Below, one piece after another: positions 28,531-37,219 of a stretch of 64,000 nt of DNA. The stretch covers positions 2,855,501 through 2,919,500 of the forward strand of contig NZ_FJUR01000001.1 in NCBI RefSeq assembly GCF_900067135.1. The letters run 5' to 3'. Each line of letters opens with the position of its first letter. Position 1 is the first letter of the stretch. The DNA comes from Rhizobium sp. 9140. Its GTDB lineage: Bacteria; Pseudomonadota; Alphaproteobacteria; Rhizobiales; Rhizobiaceae. The notes under the pieces are model-generated. The model was not told the DNA's origin and made no database searches. It saw only the letters and a program-made list of their open reading frames with translations. The position numbers and the translations under genes are program-made.

Positions 28531-29574
28531 CTAGCGAACGTCAACCAGCTTGGCAGCCCCGGGCGCCATTTGCCCAGCGACGGCCTGACGTTCGGGACGA
28601 ACCCGGCCCGCCGCATCCACGACACCCCCATTGCAGCGCGACCGTGTCGGCGCTGCCGCATGGATCAGAGCCCCGAGATCCGATGTTTCTTCCATCGTTG
28701 CGGACAGACCGATCGTCAGCCCCGTGACCAGCATACGGTCACCGACCTGCCGGCACTGGAGGCGAATACGATCCCCGGCTCCAGCCGCAAAACTCTCGTC
28801 GAATGCGGCCTTAACCTCGGCCTCGGTGATATCGCTGCCGATCCGGCTTCGAAACAGCGCGCCGACAGCCGACGCGTTGACGGCGTCCAGCAAACGGATC
28901 TGCAGGGAAAAATACGCATCGGGATCGAAAACCTGACAGGTACCGCTGCGCAGCCATGTGTGGCGGTCGAGGCCCGAGGCGGTACCCGGCATGGAAGCGG
29001 CAAGCTTGGTCGCGACGTCCGCCGAGAGCGGTACGGCCGGCAAGGCCAGCCAGTCGCGCTTCCGATCTTCGGCCTGTAGCGTCTCGGAGACCTTGCAGAA
29101 GCTGTTGCGGACCGGCCAGAGCCCCGCGAGTGTCAGGTGCGTCGCATCCGCGCGCCCACCACTTTGCCCAACGCATTCAGGCCGCTTCGCCCTGGTTTCG
29201 CAAAAGGCGGGTAGCCAGCTGAGACCGAGGACGAAGCCGGTTTTGCCGGGCACTGACGGACGTGTCTCGACCTTCTGCGTGACGGAGGGATCAGGCTGTA
29301 TCCGAACAGATGTTGGCGGCGAGGCCTCCGCTGCAACGGGCAGAGCTGGCGTCACGCTGGGAAGGATCCCGGATGTTCCGACAGGAGCTGCGCTGTCGGC
29401 AAGGCGGGAAGCCTCCTGTCCGATCGCCGCTTGAGGAGCCGTTAACTCCGCGGCCTGCACGTCATACCCAGCCCAACTTGCCGTGATGATGGCGCACGAT
29501 ACCAGCACCGGACGAAAGGTGTGCAGCCACCGCTTCAGAGCGATTACGGTGATTTCCATATATGTTGACGTCAT
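28531..29574 (-). CDS. Secreted RNase T2-family protein with degenerate active site
   Basis: This 347-residue protein has a signal peptide (about residues 14-41) and a Ser/Pro/Thr-rich linker, then an RNase T2 fold: FVLGLSWLPAFCETRAKRPEC, then the first conserved active-site segment reading HLTLAGLWP where catalytic family members have HGLWP (His to Ala). The second reads RHTWLRSGTC where the consensus is HEWxKHGTC, so the Glu, Lys and second His are Thr, Arg and Ser. Structural cysteines and tryptophans are kept. It is therefore probably a folded but RNase-inactive paralog. GGAGG lies 5 nt before ATG 29574. It is divergent from the lipase gene. Confidence 0.85.
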   Translation of the reverse strand: MTSTYMEITVIALKRWLHTFRPVLVSCAIITASWAGYDVQAAELTAPQAAIGQEASRLADSAAPVGTSGILPSVTPALPVAAEASPPTSVRIQPDPSVTQKVETRPSVPGKTGFVLGLSWLPAFCETRAKRPECVGQSGGRADATHLTLAGLWPVRNSFCKVSETLQAEDRKRDWLALPAVPLSADVATKLAASMPGTASGLDRHTWLRSGTCQVFDPDAYFSLQIRLLDAVNASAVGALFRSRIGSDITEAEVKAAFDESFAAGAGDRIRLQCRQVGDRMLVTGLTIGLSATMEETSDLGALIHAAAPTRSRCNGGVVDAAGRVRPERQAVAGQMAPGAAKLVDVR

Positions 29575-29735
29575 CTCTACCTCCAGAACAAACCATGATC
29601 AATAGAGGGCTAAAACAGGAATAGCGCAAGCGCGATTTACGTATAGCGGCAATTTTTTTAGACAATCCTCATGTTGACAGACCCTGTTTCAGGACGGGAT
29701 AGTGGTGCTCGGGACGGCTTGGGGAGGTGGTAAAG

Positions 29736-30686
29736 GTGGCATTCGAAGAGGCTCGGCTCGCAAGTCCATCTGGGGCGGACCTTGCGCTCTACTATATAGC
29801 AGCAAGCACCGGGCCGCGCGGCGTGCTTCTGATAAACCATGGTCTCGCAGAGCATGCTCGGCGGTATCAGGATTTCGCGGCCGCCATGGCCGCGCGGGGT
29901 TTTGCGGTCTATACGCACGATCATCGCGGGCATGGCGCGACGCGAAGTGCTGCACAGCTGCAGGGGAGATTTGCGCCCGATGACGGGATCGGCGCGGTTC
30001 TGGCGGATGTTGCTGCCGTCAGGAACCATGCGGTTTCGCGGCATCCCGGTCTTCCCGTCATCCTTTTCGGGCACTCGATGGGGGGGTTGATCGCATTGAA
30101 TGCGGCGGAAGCAGAGCCCAGGCTCTATGACGGCCTTGCCGTCTGGAACGCCAATTTCAACCCGGGCCTTGCCGGCCGGTTCGGGCAGGGATTGCTGGCC
30201 ATCGAGCGCATGTTGAAAGGCTCGGACGTTCCGAGCCCGCTCGTTCACCGCCTCTCGTTTGGAACGTGGGCGCGGACGATACCGGCGCGCAGAACGGACC
30301 TGGACTGGCTTTCGCATGACCCGGCAGAGGTCGATCGCTATATCGCCGACCCGCTCTGTGGATTCGACGTCACGGTTTCGCTGTGGATCGACCTGTTTCG
30401 CATGAGCTATGCGGGCGCCCAGCCTGACCGCCTCCGCCGGCTGCCGCCCGGCGTGCCGATCAACCTAGTCGGCGGCGGAGAAGACCCGGCCACAGAGATG
30501 GGCAAGGCCATGCAGTGGCTGCAAGCTCGGATGAAAGCGGCGGGCCTGCGAGAGGTCACGGCAACCATCTACCCGGGCGCGCGCCATGAGACGCTGAACG
30601 ACACCAACCGCGAGCAGGCGATCGACGACTTTTCAGCCTGGTGCCTGCGTGTCGTTGAGAACAAAGACGAGCGATCTCCGGTATGA
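29736..30686 (+). CDS. Alpha/beta hydrolase, monoacylglycerol-lipase / lysophospholipase-like
   Basis: This 316-residue soluble hydrolase has the nucleophile elbow GHSMGG at about residue 115, the oxyanion-hole motif INHGLAEHARRY, THDHRGHG, and the catalytic His in PGARHETLND near the C-terminus. This is the serine aminopeptidase S33/MGL (PldB-like) pattern, acting on monoacylglycerols or lysophospholipids. I chose GTG 29736, which has GGGGAGG about 8 nt upstream, over GTG 29727, which would overlap that site. Confidence 0.9.
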   Translation: MAFEEARLASPSGADLALYYIAASTGPRGVLLINHGLAEHARRYQDFAAAMAARGFAVYTHDHRGHGATRSAAQLQGRFAPDDGIGAVLADVAAVRNHAVSRHPGLPVILFGHSMGGLIALNAAEAEPRLYDGLAVWNANFNPGLAGRFGQGLLAIERMLKGSDVPSPLVHRLSFGTWARTIPARRTDLDWLSHDPAEVDRYIADPLCGFDVTVSLWIDLFRMSYAGAQPDRLRRLPPGVPINLVGGGEDPATEMGKAMQWLQARMKAAGLREVTATIYPGARHETLNDTNREQAIDDFSAWCLRVVENKDERSPV

Positions 30687-30733
30687 AGGCGTTGCGGGGC
30701 ACCGGATGCCCCGTCGCCGATTATCCAGCAACG

Positions 30734-31075
30734 TTAGCCGCGAATATGCTGCGTCTGCTGGTAAACCGCGGTCGAGCGCGCGCCGGAGCGGCAGTAGCCG
30801 AGTATGGGGCGCTGGAACGTATCGAGCGCATCGACCATCTTGTGAACGGCGTCGGCGGTAACGCCGGCCGGGCCGACCGGGATGTGCATCGTTTCGATGC
30901 CCAGTGCATGCGCGCGCTGTTCGATCTCGGCAAAATCCGGCTGGCCGGGCTGTTCGTGATCGGGCCGATGGCAGACGATCGACTTGAAGCCCAAGGCCTT
31001 GATCTGATCAAGATCGGCCGCGGTGATCTGGCCGGTTACGGAATATTCATCGTTGATCGGGCGGATATCGTCCAT
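30734..31075 (-). CDS. TIGR01244/DUF442 (Blh-like) rhodanese/phosphatase-fold protein
   Basis: This 113-residue single-domain protein starts MDDIRPINDEYSVTGQITAAD and has the active loop GYCRSGARS, the Cys-centred loop shared with rhodaneses and dual-specificity phosphatases. Such domains occur alone or fused to sulfur dioxygenases (Blh) and are linked to sulfide and persulfide handling. Here no dioxygenase is adjacent, so the role is open. GGAG precedes the ATG by 7 nt. It lies convergent to the lipase gene (47 nt) and 76 nt downstream of the epimerase-like gene, possibly in one operon with it. Confidence 0.85.
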   Translation of the reverse strand: MDDIRPINDEYSVTGQITAADLDQIKALGFKSIVCHRPDHEQPGQPDFAEIEQRAHALGIETMHIPVGPAGVTADAVHKMVDALDTFQRPILGYCRSGARSTAVYQQTQHIRG

Positions 31076-31151
31076 GCAAGTTCTCCTCGACGCGCGGCGT
31101 GCCGCAACCTTCGTTCACGAAGATGTAGGACGCCTTTGCGGCGCACGTCAA

Positions 31152-31997
31152 TCATGGCCCACGGGCCGAAGCGTCATCAATGAGGCCGAACATCAGTTCA
31201 TAGGCAATCGACTCACCCGGCATGAGCATGGACAATGCACCGCTTTCGGAAAGCGCCGAACGTTTGGCGATCCTGTGCGATGCCGGCTCGATGCTGACCA
31301 CATCGGCGTCACCGCGCTGGCAGCGCCACAGCTGCAGGAACGGCAGGCTGTCGGTCTTGAACCGGACCTCGAGGATGCGATGTCCCAGCGCCGGAAACGG
31401 CCCGATGCCGACCCTCGCCCACCCATCCGGATCGACCGCCGGAAACAGCACATGCGCGCTCTCGCCAACACCGAATCGCCATCCCAGCGATCCATCCGGA
31501 ATCATGTCTCCCCGAATGCGGGTGTTGTCGTCAAACAGCCGACCGGCGATATTCAGATGATACATCCACATGGGCGGGAACGGCGCCCCGCCGATATTTT
31601 CGATTCGGTCCTCGAGATGAACGGCGCCGCGCGTCATCGACCATCTGCGCGTCAGTCGCGCGCCTCCGCCATCGGCGAGAGGGACATCGACGATCGCAAA
31701 GCACATGCTTTCCGTCGCGGTCAGCGTCTCCGATGGCACCTTCGTGCCGGACAGAGAGCCGTGCAGTGGATAGTGTCCACCGCTCAACACCGGCTCGGGA
31801 TGCCGGATATGGTCGGGACCGCACGTGAAAAGAAAGCCCTTCAGCGCCTGGTCGATGCGCGGATCGCCGTCAGAGGGGATGGCGTGGCCCGGCGAAAGAT
31901 CGATACCATCGACCACCAGCGCCGCGACATCCACGGCCGATGCGGGATCGAGCAACAGCGTCACGATTGTCCCGTCATGGCTTCCGTCCATGCGCAT
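31152..31997 (-). CDS. Aldose-1-epimerase-like protein (DUF4432 family)
   Basis: This 281-residue beta-sandwich protein resembles the galactose-mutarotase superfamily: GGHYPLHGSLSGTKV, the FPPMWMYHLNIAGRLF segment and SIEPASHRIAKRS match DUF4432 members annotated as aldose 1-epimerase family. No secretion signal is seen. The sugar substrate is unknown, and the usual catalytic Glu near the C-terminus may be the one in SIEPASHR. AGG lies 7 nt before ATG 31997. It reads leftward, divergent from the L,D-transpeptidase gene. Confidence 0.8.
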   Translation of the reverse strand: MRMDGSHDGTIVTLLLDPASAVDVAALVVDGIDLSPGHAIPSDGDPRIDQALKGFLFTCGPDHIRHPEPVLSGGHYPLHGSLSGTKVPSETLTATESMCFAIVDVPLADGGGARLTRRWSMTRGAVHLEDRIENIGGAPFPPMWMYHLNIAGRLFDDNTRIRGDMIPDGSLGWRFGVGESAHVLFPAVDPDGWARVGIGPFPALGHRILEVRFKTDSLPFLQLWRCQRGDADVVSIEPASHRIAKRSALSESGALSMLMPGESIAYELMFGLIDDASARGP

Positions 31998-32158
31998 CTC
32001 GTCACCTCTTCGGAGCGCTCGAAGCGTCTCTCTTGCCGTCGGCCGTCTTGCCCGGCATATGGTTAGCAGTTCTTTAACGTTGGATTCAGTCTTTTCATAT
32101 TAACGTCCCATTCCGCTTGTAGCTCGCGGGTCGGCCCGCCCATCAACAGGTTCTTGTC

Positions 32159-33586
32159 GTGACCATTGCTCCGAGACGTATCCCTTCTTTCCTCATGGCC
32201 GCCCTCGTGGCGGCCGGCTTCACGCCGGTTTCCACACCGGCTGCGGCGCAGTCCCGCATCGCGCTGTCTCCAGATCAGGTTCTGGTGACGCCGCAGGGCG
32301 ATATTCTCGACTATGTGCCCGAGAACGGCGAGGTGCGGGTAATGCGCGATGCGCGCGGTCGTACGGTGCTGGTCGATAACTGGGGCAACATCGTCGCAAC
32401 GGTGATGGGATCGCGTGCCGCAAACGAAGGCCGCCGCCGCCCGCCACCGGATCCTTACGGTGCGGAACCCTACGGCGACGAAGCTTTCGGCGGCCAGCCC
32501 TCCCGCGACAGAACCTTCGGAAACGAGGCCTACGGTGAACGTCCCTATATCCGGCAGCGCGGCGGTGCGGATGGCGTGCCGGATTACCGCAATTTCGTGC
32601 CCCCGGGCGTCGAGCGTGGCGATCTTCCGACCACCGGCCAGGACGCTCCCCTGGACGAAAATGACATGGCCGCGCTTCCGCCGGAACAGCCAACGGCATC
32701 GCAGGGCACCACCTTGCCGCGTGCGGCGGCGATCACCAGCAAGTCCAGCGCGGAAATCACCGCATTGCAGGTCTTCCTCGATCGGGAAGGTTTCTCTCCC
32801 GGTGTGATCGACGGCAAGAATGGCTCGAACGTCACCAAGGCCATCGAAGCCTGGCAGCAGGCGACGGGGGAAACGCTCGATCCGAACAATACAGACGACA
32901 CGCTGGAGCGCCTGCGCCTCAGCGGCGGGCTCGCGATCACCAGCTACACCATCACAGCGGCGGATGCGGCAGGACCCTATGTCGCGGAGATTCCGGAAGA
33001 CTACGCCCACAAGGCTCTGCTTCCGCACATGTCCTTCACCTCGACGACGGAAATGCTCGGCGAGCGCTTCCATATGGACGAGGCCTATCTGCGCGAACTG
33101 AACCCCGGTGTCGATTTCACGATTCCCGGGACGATCATCAAGGTCATCAATCCGGGCGAACCAAAGACGGGCAAGGTCACGCGCGTCGTTGCCGACAAGG
33201 CGCGCAAGCAGGTATTTGCCTATGACGAGGCAGGCGCGCTGATTGCGGCCTATCCCGCGACGATCGGCTCGTCGGATACGCCGTCACCCTCCGGCACCGT
33301 GCAGGTCGACCGGATCGCGCTCAATCCCGGCTACACCTACAATCCCAAGATCAATTTCAAGCAGGGCGAGAACGACAAGGTCCTGACCCTGCAGCCCGGC
33401 CCCAACGGCCCCGTCGGCACAGTCTGGATTGCACTGTCGAAGCCGACCTACGGCATTCACGGTACGCCGGAACCGTCGAAGATCGGCAAGACACAGAGTC
33501 ACGGCTGTGTACGGCTGACCAACTGGGATGCGACGGAACTGGCCAAGATGGTGAGCGTCGGCACGACGGTGGAGTTCCTCGAATAA
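32159..33586 (+). CDS. L,D-transpeptidase (YkuD) with peptidoglycan-binding region
   Basis: This 475-residue periplasmic protein has a signal peptide (cleavage near AAAQ), an Arg/Pro/Gly-rich low-complexity segment (about residues 80-140), a peptidoglycan-binding-1-like region (about 195-265, LQVFLDREGFSPGVIDGKNG), and a C-terminal YkuD domain with the catalytic SHGCVRL (Cys at about 450). L,D-transpeptidases make 3-3 crosslinks or attach proteins to peptidoglycan; they matter in rhizobia, which grow from the pole. The first usable start is GTG 32159, with a weak AGG upstream. It ends before a 241-nt gap. Confidence 0.93.
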   Translation: MTIAPRRIPSFLMAALVAAGFTPVSTPAAAQSRIALSPDQVLVTPQGDILDYVPENGEVRVMRDARGRTVLVDNWGNIVATVMGSRAANEGRRRPPPDPYGAEPYGDEAFGGQPSRDRTFGNEAYGERPYIRQRGGADGVPDYRNFVPPGVERGDLPTTGQDAPLDENDMAALPPEQPTASQGTTLPRAAAITSKSSAEITALQVFLDREGFSPGVIDGKNGSNVTKAIEAWQQATGETLDPNNTDDTLERLRLSGGLAITSYTITAADAAGPYVAEIPEDYAHKALLPHMSFTSTTEMLGERFHMDEAYLRELNPGVDFTIPGTIIKVINPGEPKTGKVTRVVADKARKQVFAYDEAGALIAAYPATIGSSDTPSPSGTVQVDRIALNPGYTYNPKINFKQGENDKVLTLQPGPNGPVGTVWIALSKPTYGIHGTPEPSKIGKTQSHGCVRLTNWDATELAKMVSVGTTVEFLE

Positions 33587-33662
33587 GGCGATCGACGGTC
33601 TGCCGCATCGACGGGAAAAACGGCTGCCGCGACAGCAATGACGGTATTCGGAAAACGGAATT

Positions 33663-33678
33663 GTCGGATAAATCCGAC
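33663..33678. repeat. Short perfect inverted repeat after the L,D-transpeptidase gene
   Basis: GTCGGAT-AA-ATCCGAC, 7-bp arms, lies about 75 nt after the L,D-transpeptidase stop in the 241-nt gap before 33828. It could be a 3' structure or an operator for the next gene. Nothing else is visible in the gap. Confidence 0.35.
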
Positions 33679-33827
33679 CGTCCAGCAAAATCTCGCAATA
33701 ATCCTCGGTCGACTGGCGACGCGGATCGCGCCGGCTCATCACGTCATCCGCTATTGTCATGACGCAAGGCGCGGGCGATCGGCTATTTCTGCGGTGAAAG
33801 ACCTAGCGATACGACAAGGATGGCCGC

Positions 33828-35129
33828 ATGGCGGATGAACGCGCGCGTTACAAGATCGGGCCGAACCTCTGGCATGCAACCGCACCGCCCGCACCGCAGA
33901 CCGCGGCCCTGCAGACGGATGTGACTGCAGATGTCGCCGTGATCGGCGGTGGTTTCACCGGCCTGTCGGCGGCGCTGCACCTTGCGGAACAGGGTGTGAA
34001 GGTCGTCCTCATTGAAGCCCGCATGATCGGCTTTGGTGGATCGGGTCGCAATGTCGGGCTCGTCAATGCGGGCATGTGGACGAAGCCGGCTGATCTCATC
34101 GCCTCGCTCGGCAAGGAGCCCGGCGAGCGCCTTCTGCACGCGCTCGGCGATGGTCCGACGCTCGTCTTCGACCTGATCGCCCGGCACGAGATCCGGTGCG
34201 AGGCCGTTCGCAACGGCACGCTGCATATGGCCGTGGGTGCCGAAGGCCTCGGTGACATTACCGATCGGCAGGCGCAGTGGGCGGGCTTCGGCGCGCCGGT
34301 GGAGGTGCTCGATGCGGATCGCGCGCGCCAGTTGACGGGTGCGGAGGGTTTTGCGGGCGGCCTTCTCGACCGCCGTGCTGGAACGATCCAGCCGCTGGCC
34401 TATGCCCGGGGTCTGGCGCATGCGGCCGTCAACGCCGGCGTTCGGCTCTTCACCGAGACACCGCTGACCGGCGCCACCCGCCGGGGAAGTGATTGGGTGT
34501 TAAAAACCCCGGCCGGCAGCGTGACCGCGCCAAAAGTCGTCCTCGCCACCAATGCCTATGGCACACTGGTCGAGGGCATGCCCTGGAGCGCGCCGACGAC
34601 GGAGCTGACGATTCTCCCCTATTTTCAGTTCGCAACGAAGCCGCTGTCGGCAAATGTCGCGGCCACGATCCTGCCGGAACGGCAGGGGTGCTGGGATACC
34701 GGCATGGTGATGACCTCGTTCCGCATGGACCAGCAGAACCGCCTGATCTTCGGCAGCATCGGCCGTCTCGATGCCTTGGCGACCGGCACGCATCGCGCAT
34801 TCGCAAAACGTTCGGTGACGGCACTCTTTCCCCGGCTCGGCGATGTCGATTTCGAATATTGGTGGGATGGCCGCATCGGCATGACCACCAACGCCCTGCC
34901 CCGCCTGCATACTGTGGCACCCGATGTTCTTGCGGTCAGCGGGTACAATGGCCGCGGCATTGCACCCGGCACCGTGTTCGGCCGGGCGCTTGCCCATCAC
35001 ATCGCCGGCGGCACCTCCGCGATGCCACTCGATGAAACGCGACTCGCACCCGATCCGTTGCGAACGGTCAAATCGGCGTTCTACCATGTCGGCGCGCAGG
35101 CGAAGCACCTGATCGACCGACGTTTCTGA
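33828..35129 (+). CDS. FAD-dependent oxidoreductase, gamma-glutamylputrescine-oxidase-like (PuuB/OrdL family)
   Basis: This 433-residue flavoprotein has the FAD motif DVAVIGGGFTGLSAALHLAEQG at about residues 34-55, GFGGSGRNVGLVNAG, and the C-terminal GYNGRGIAPGTVFGRAL of the PuuB/OrdL branch of DAO enzymes. PuuB oxidises gamma-glutamylputrescine. A gamma-glutamyl-ligase-like gene lies 3.5 kb away (38689-40053) on the opposite strand, so the two may share substrates, but they are not in one operon. AAGGA precedes the ATG. Confidence 0.87.
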   Translation: MADERARYKIGPNLWHATAPPAPQTAALQTDVTADVAVIGGGFTGLSAALHLAEQGVKVVLIEARMIGFGGSGRNVGLVNAGMWTKPADLIASLGKEPGERLLHALGDGPTLVFDLIARHEIRCEAVRNGTLHMAVGAEGLGDITDRQAQWAGFGAPVEVLDADRARQLTGAEGFAGGLLDRRAGTIQPLAYARGLAHAAVNAGVRLFTETPLTGATRRGSDWVLKTPAGSVTAPKVVLATNAYGTLVEGMPWSAPTTELTILPYFQFATKPLSANVAATILPERQGCWDTGMVMTSFRMDQQNRLIFGSIGRLDALATGTHRAFAKRSVTALFPRLGDVDFEYWWDGRIGMTTNALPRLHTVAPDVLAVSGYNGRGIAPGTVFGRALAHHIAGGTSAMPLDETRLAPDPLRTVKSAFYHVGAQAKHLIDRRF

Positions 35130-35195
35130 GAGCGACAGGGAATCGTCCCTCCGCAGGACGCGGCACCGATCAGGCCGCGTCTTCCAACAAGCGGG

Positions 35196-35888
35196 TCAAG
35201 CGGCGCGGCGGAAGGCGCGGGTGACGTGGAGCGGCACGAGGTGGCGGACCTCCTCGGCAAACACCCGGGCATTCTCTCTCGCCTTGTCGAGATTGCTGAC
35301 GCGAGCCGGATCCATGGTCTGCAGCGTGCCGCCGCAATCGAACACGTCGCGGAAAGCCGCACGCTCGATGATCGGCGTTTCCAGAACGCGCACGTTGCGG
35401 CTGGCCAGAAGCCCTTTCACGACCTGCAGCGCCCGCGTCGTCACCAGCGAGCTGACACGTGTCAGAACCACGGAATGATCGATGCGCACACCGGCCTGCT
35501 TCTCCAGCTGGGCCAGCAGCTCCAGCACCTGCGCCCCGCCCTTGGCATCCATGGAACAGCCCTGAATAGGGATGAGAACGTGGTCGGAAAGGCCGATCGC
35601 CGTTGCCAGCAGGCTGTTGCGCGCACCGGCAAGATCGATGACAAAATAATCGGTGCTGCGGCGGTTCTCGATGATGTGGCCCTGGATTGACGCCATCGTG
35701 ATTTCCGAGATGACATCGATGTTCGGCACGCGGCCCGAAATGTCGTGCCATGTCGAAATCCAGCGCTGCGGGTCGGCGTCGAGCACCGTCACACGGTTGC
35801 CGGCACGTGCCAGTTCGGTTGCGAGAATGAGTGCTGCGGTGGTCTTGCCCGCGCCGCCCTTGGTGTTGGCGAATGTGATGACTGGCAT
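35196..35888 (-). CDS. Orphan ParA-family ATPase
   Basis: This 230-residue deviant-Walker ATPase has the motif KGGAGKTTAALILA at residues 10-23 with the signature lysine (KGGxGKT), switch II VLDADPQ and VIDLAG. No parB, minC/minE or plasmid replication gene is adjacent, so it is not a plasmid partition cassette. Orphan ParA proteins position cellular cargo. An exact TTAA-N7-TTAA site 95-110 bp upstream suggests CtrA cell-cycle control. ATG 35888 begins the canonical MPVITFANTKGG; AGG precedes it. Confidence 0.9.
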   Translation of the reverse strand: MPVITFANTKGGAGKTTAALILATELARAGNRVTVLDADPQRWISTWHDISGRVPNIDVISEITMASIQGHIIENRRSTDYFVIDLAGARNSLLATAIGLSDHVLIPIQGCSMDAKGGAQVLELLAQLEKQAGVRIDHSVVLTRVSSLVTTRALQVVKGLLASRNVRVLETPIIERAAFRDVFDCGGTLQTMDPARVSNLDKARENARVFAEEVRHLVPLHVTRAFRRAA

Positions 35889-35982
35889 GGAAACCTCGTT
35901 GGGGATGCAAAGCCCCGGTTTGCCCCGCAAACAGCTCCAGCCCCTGAAGCCGCTGTGGTTAACCGAACCTTTCAAATCGTGG

Positions 35983-35997
35983 TTAACGAAGTGTTAA
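35983..35997. promoter_or_regulatory. Exact CtrA box (TTAA-N7-TTAA) upstream of the orphan parA
   Basis: TTAA (35983-35986), seven bases, TTAA (35994-35997) matches the full alphaproteobacterial CtrA consensus. A second GGTTAACC palindrome lies nearer the gene at 35957-35964. CtrA is the cell-cycle master regulator in this group; control of the ParA gene is inferred. Confidence 0.65.
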
Positions 35998-36023
35998 CTC
36001 GCCATACGAGAACCAATGAGAGA

Positions 36024-36063
36024 CAGCCTGGCGCGAGTTTCGGAAGACGCTCGCGCCAGGCTG
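36024..36063 (-). terminator. Terminator of the amine-catabolic operon
   Basis: CAGCCTGGCGCGAG (36024-36037) pairs perfectly over 14 bp with CTCGCGCCAGGCTG (36050-36063), 10 nt beyond the stop codon of the iron alcohol dehydrogenase. It also insulates the parA promoter region. Confidence 0.85.
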
Positions 36064-36073
36064 CATTTCAAGA

Positions 36074-37219
36074 TCAGATCGTTTCGATGAACAGCGCCCG
36101 CGCCGCATCGAGCGTCAATTCGACCGGGTTGCCGCCGGCCGTGGGATCCACGATCGCCATTTCCGACATGCGCTCGATCTGGTCGGTGCCGACACCAAGA
36201 CCCGAAAGTGCATCGGGAACGCCAAGGCTCGACCGCAGGTCGAGCACATAATCGGTGAAACCGTCGAACCCGCCGGAAATGCCGAGATAAGCAGCGGCCC
36301 GGGCGATCTTCTCCTCGATGGCAGGGCGGTTGAAGCGCAACACCGCTGGCATGACGACAGCGTTGGTCATGCCGTGATGGGTGTTGTAGAGAGCGCCCAC
36401 CGGATGCGACAGCGCGTGAATGGCGCCGAGGCCCTTCTGGAACGCCACGGCGCCCATCGCCGCTGCACTCATCATATGGGCGCGGGCCTCGATATCCTGC
36501 CCGTCGTCAAATGCGCGCGGCAGATATTCCTTGACCAGACGCATGCCTTCAAGCGCGATACCCTGCGACATCGGGTGGTAGAACGGCGAGGAATAGGCTT
36601 CCAGGCAATGCGCAAAGGCATCCATGCCGGTGCCGACCGTGATTACCTGCGGCATGCCGACGGTGAGTTCGGGGTCGCAGATCGTCACGGCAGGCAGGAA
36701 CTTCGGATGGAAGATGACCTTCTTCGTGTGCGTCTTGTGATCGGTGATGACGCTGGCCCGGCCGACCTCCGAGCCGGTGCCGGCCGTCGTGGGCACAGCG
36801 ATGATCGGTGCGATGCCGGAAACGGAGGCCCGTGTCCACCAGTCGCCGACATCCTCGAAGTCCCAGACCGGCCGGGTCTGGCCCGCCATGAAGGCCACGG
36901 CCTTGCCGAGGTCGAGCCCGGAGCCGCCGCCGAAGGCCACGACGCCATCATGACCGCCGTCGTGGAAGGCCTTCACGCCGGCTTCGAGGTTGACGTCGTT
37001 CGGATTGGGATCGACATCCGCAAAGATCGCGCGACCGAGGCCGGCTGCCTGCAGACTATCCAGCGCGTTCTGCGTGATGGCCATAGGCGCGAGGCCGCGA
37101 TCCGTCACGAGCAGCGGCCGCTTCATGCCCACGGCCTTGCAGTGCTCGGCGAGTTCCTTGATGCGCCCTGCCCCGAACTTGATGGCCGTCGGGTAGCTCC
37201 AGTTAGCGGTGATGGTCAT
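36074..37219 (-). CDS. Iron-containing alcohol dehydrogenase
   Basis: This 381-residue group III (Fe-ADH) enzyme has the NAD-binding GGGSGLDLGKAVAF, VPTTAGTGSEV, and metal-ligand motifs GMDAFAHCLEAY and HALSHPVGALYNTHHGMTNA with conserved histidines. It would oxidise a primary alcohol to an aldehyde with NAD(P), or run in reverse. Its ATG overlaps the aldehyde dehydrogenase stop (ATGA), so both are made together; the aldehyde product can pass to the partner. It is the last gene of the leftward operon starting at 42709. Confidence 0.94.
   Translation of the reverse strand: MTITANWSYPTAIKFGAGRIKELAEHCKAVGMKRPLLVTDRGLAPMAITQNALDSLQAAGLGRAIFADVDPNPNDVNLEAGVKAFHDGGHDGVVAFGGGSGLDLGKAVAFMAGQTRPVWDFEDVGDWWTRASVSGIAPIIAVPTTAGTGSEVGRASVITDHKTHTKKVIFHPKFLPAVTICDPELTVGMPQVITVGTGMDAFAHCLEAYSSPFYHPMSQGIALEGMRLVKEYLPRAFDDGQDIEARAHMMSAAAMGAVAFQKGLGAIHALSHPVGALYNTHHGMTNAVVMPAVLRFNRPAIEEKIARAAAYLGISGGFDGFTDYVLDLRSSLGVPDALSGLGVGTDQIERMSEMAIVDPTAGGNPVELTLDAARALFIETI

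Noticed and set aside
28386..28661. 91-codon minus-strand frame between ettA and the RNase T2 gene
   Set aside because: Overlaps the RNase T2 3' end in another frame, no ribosome-binding site, Arg-rich shadow composition.
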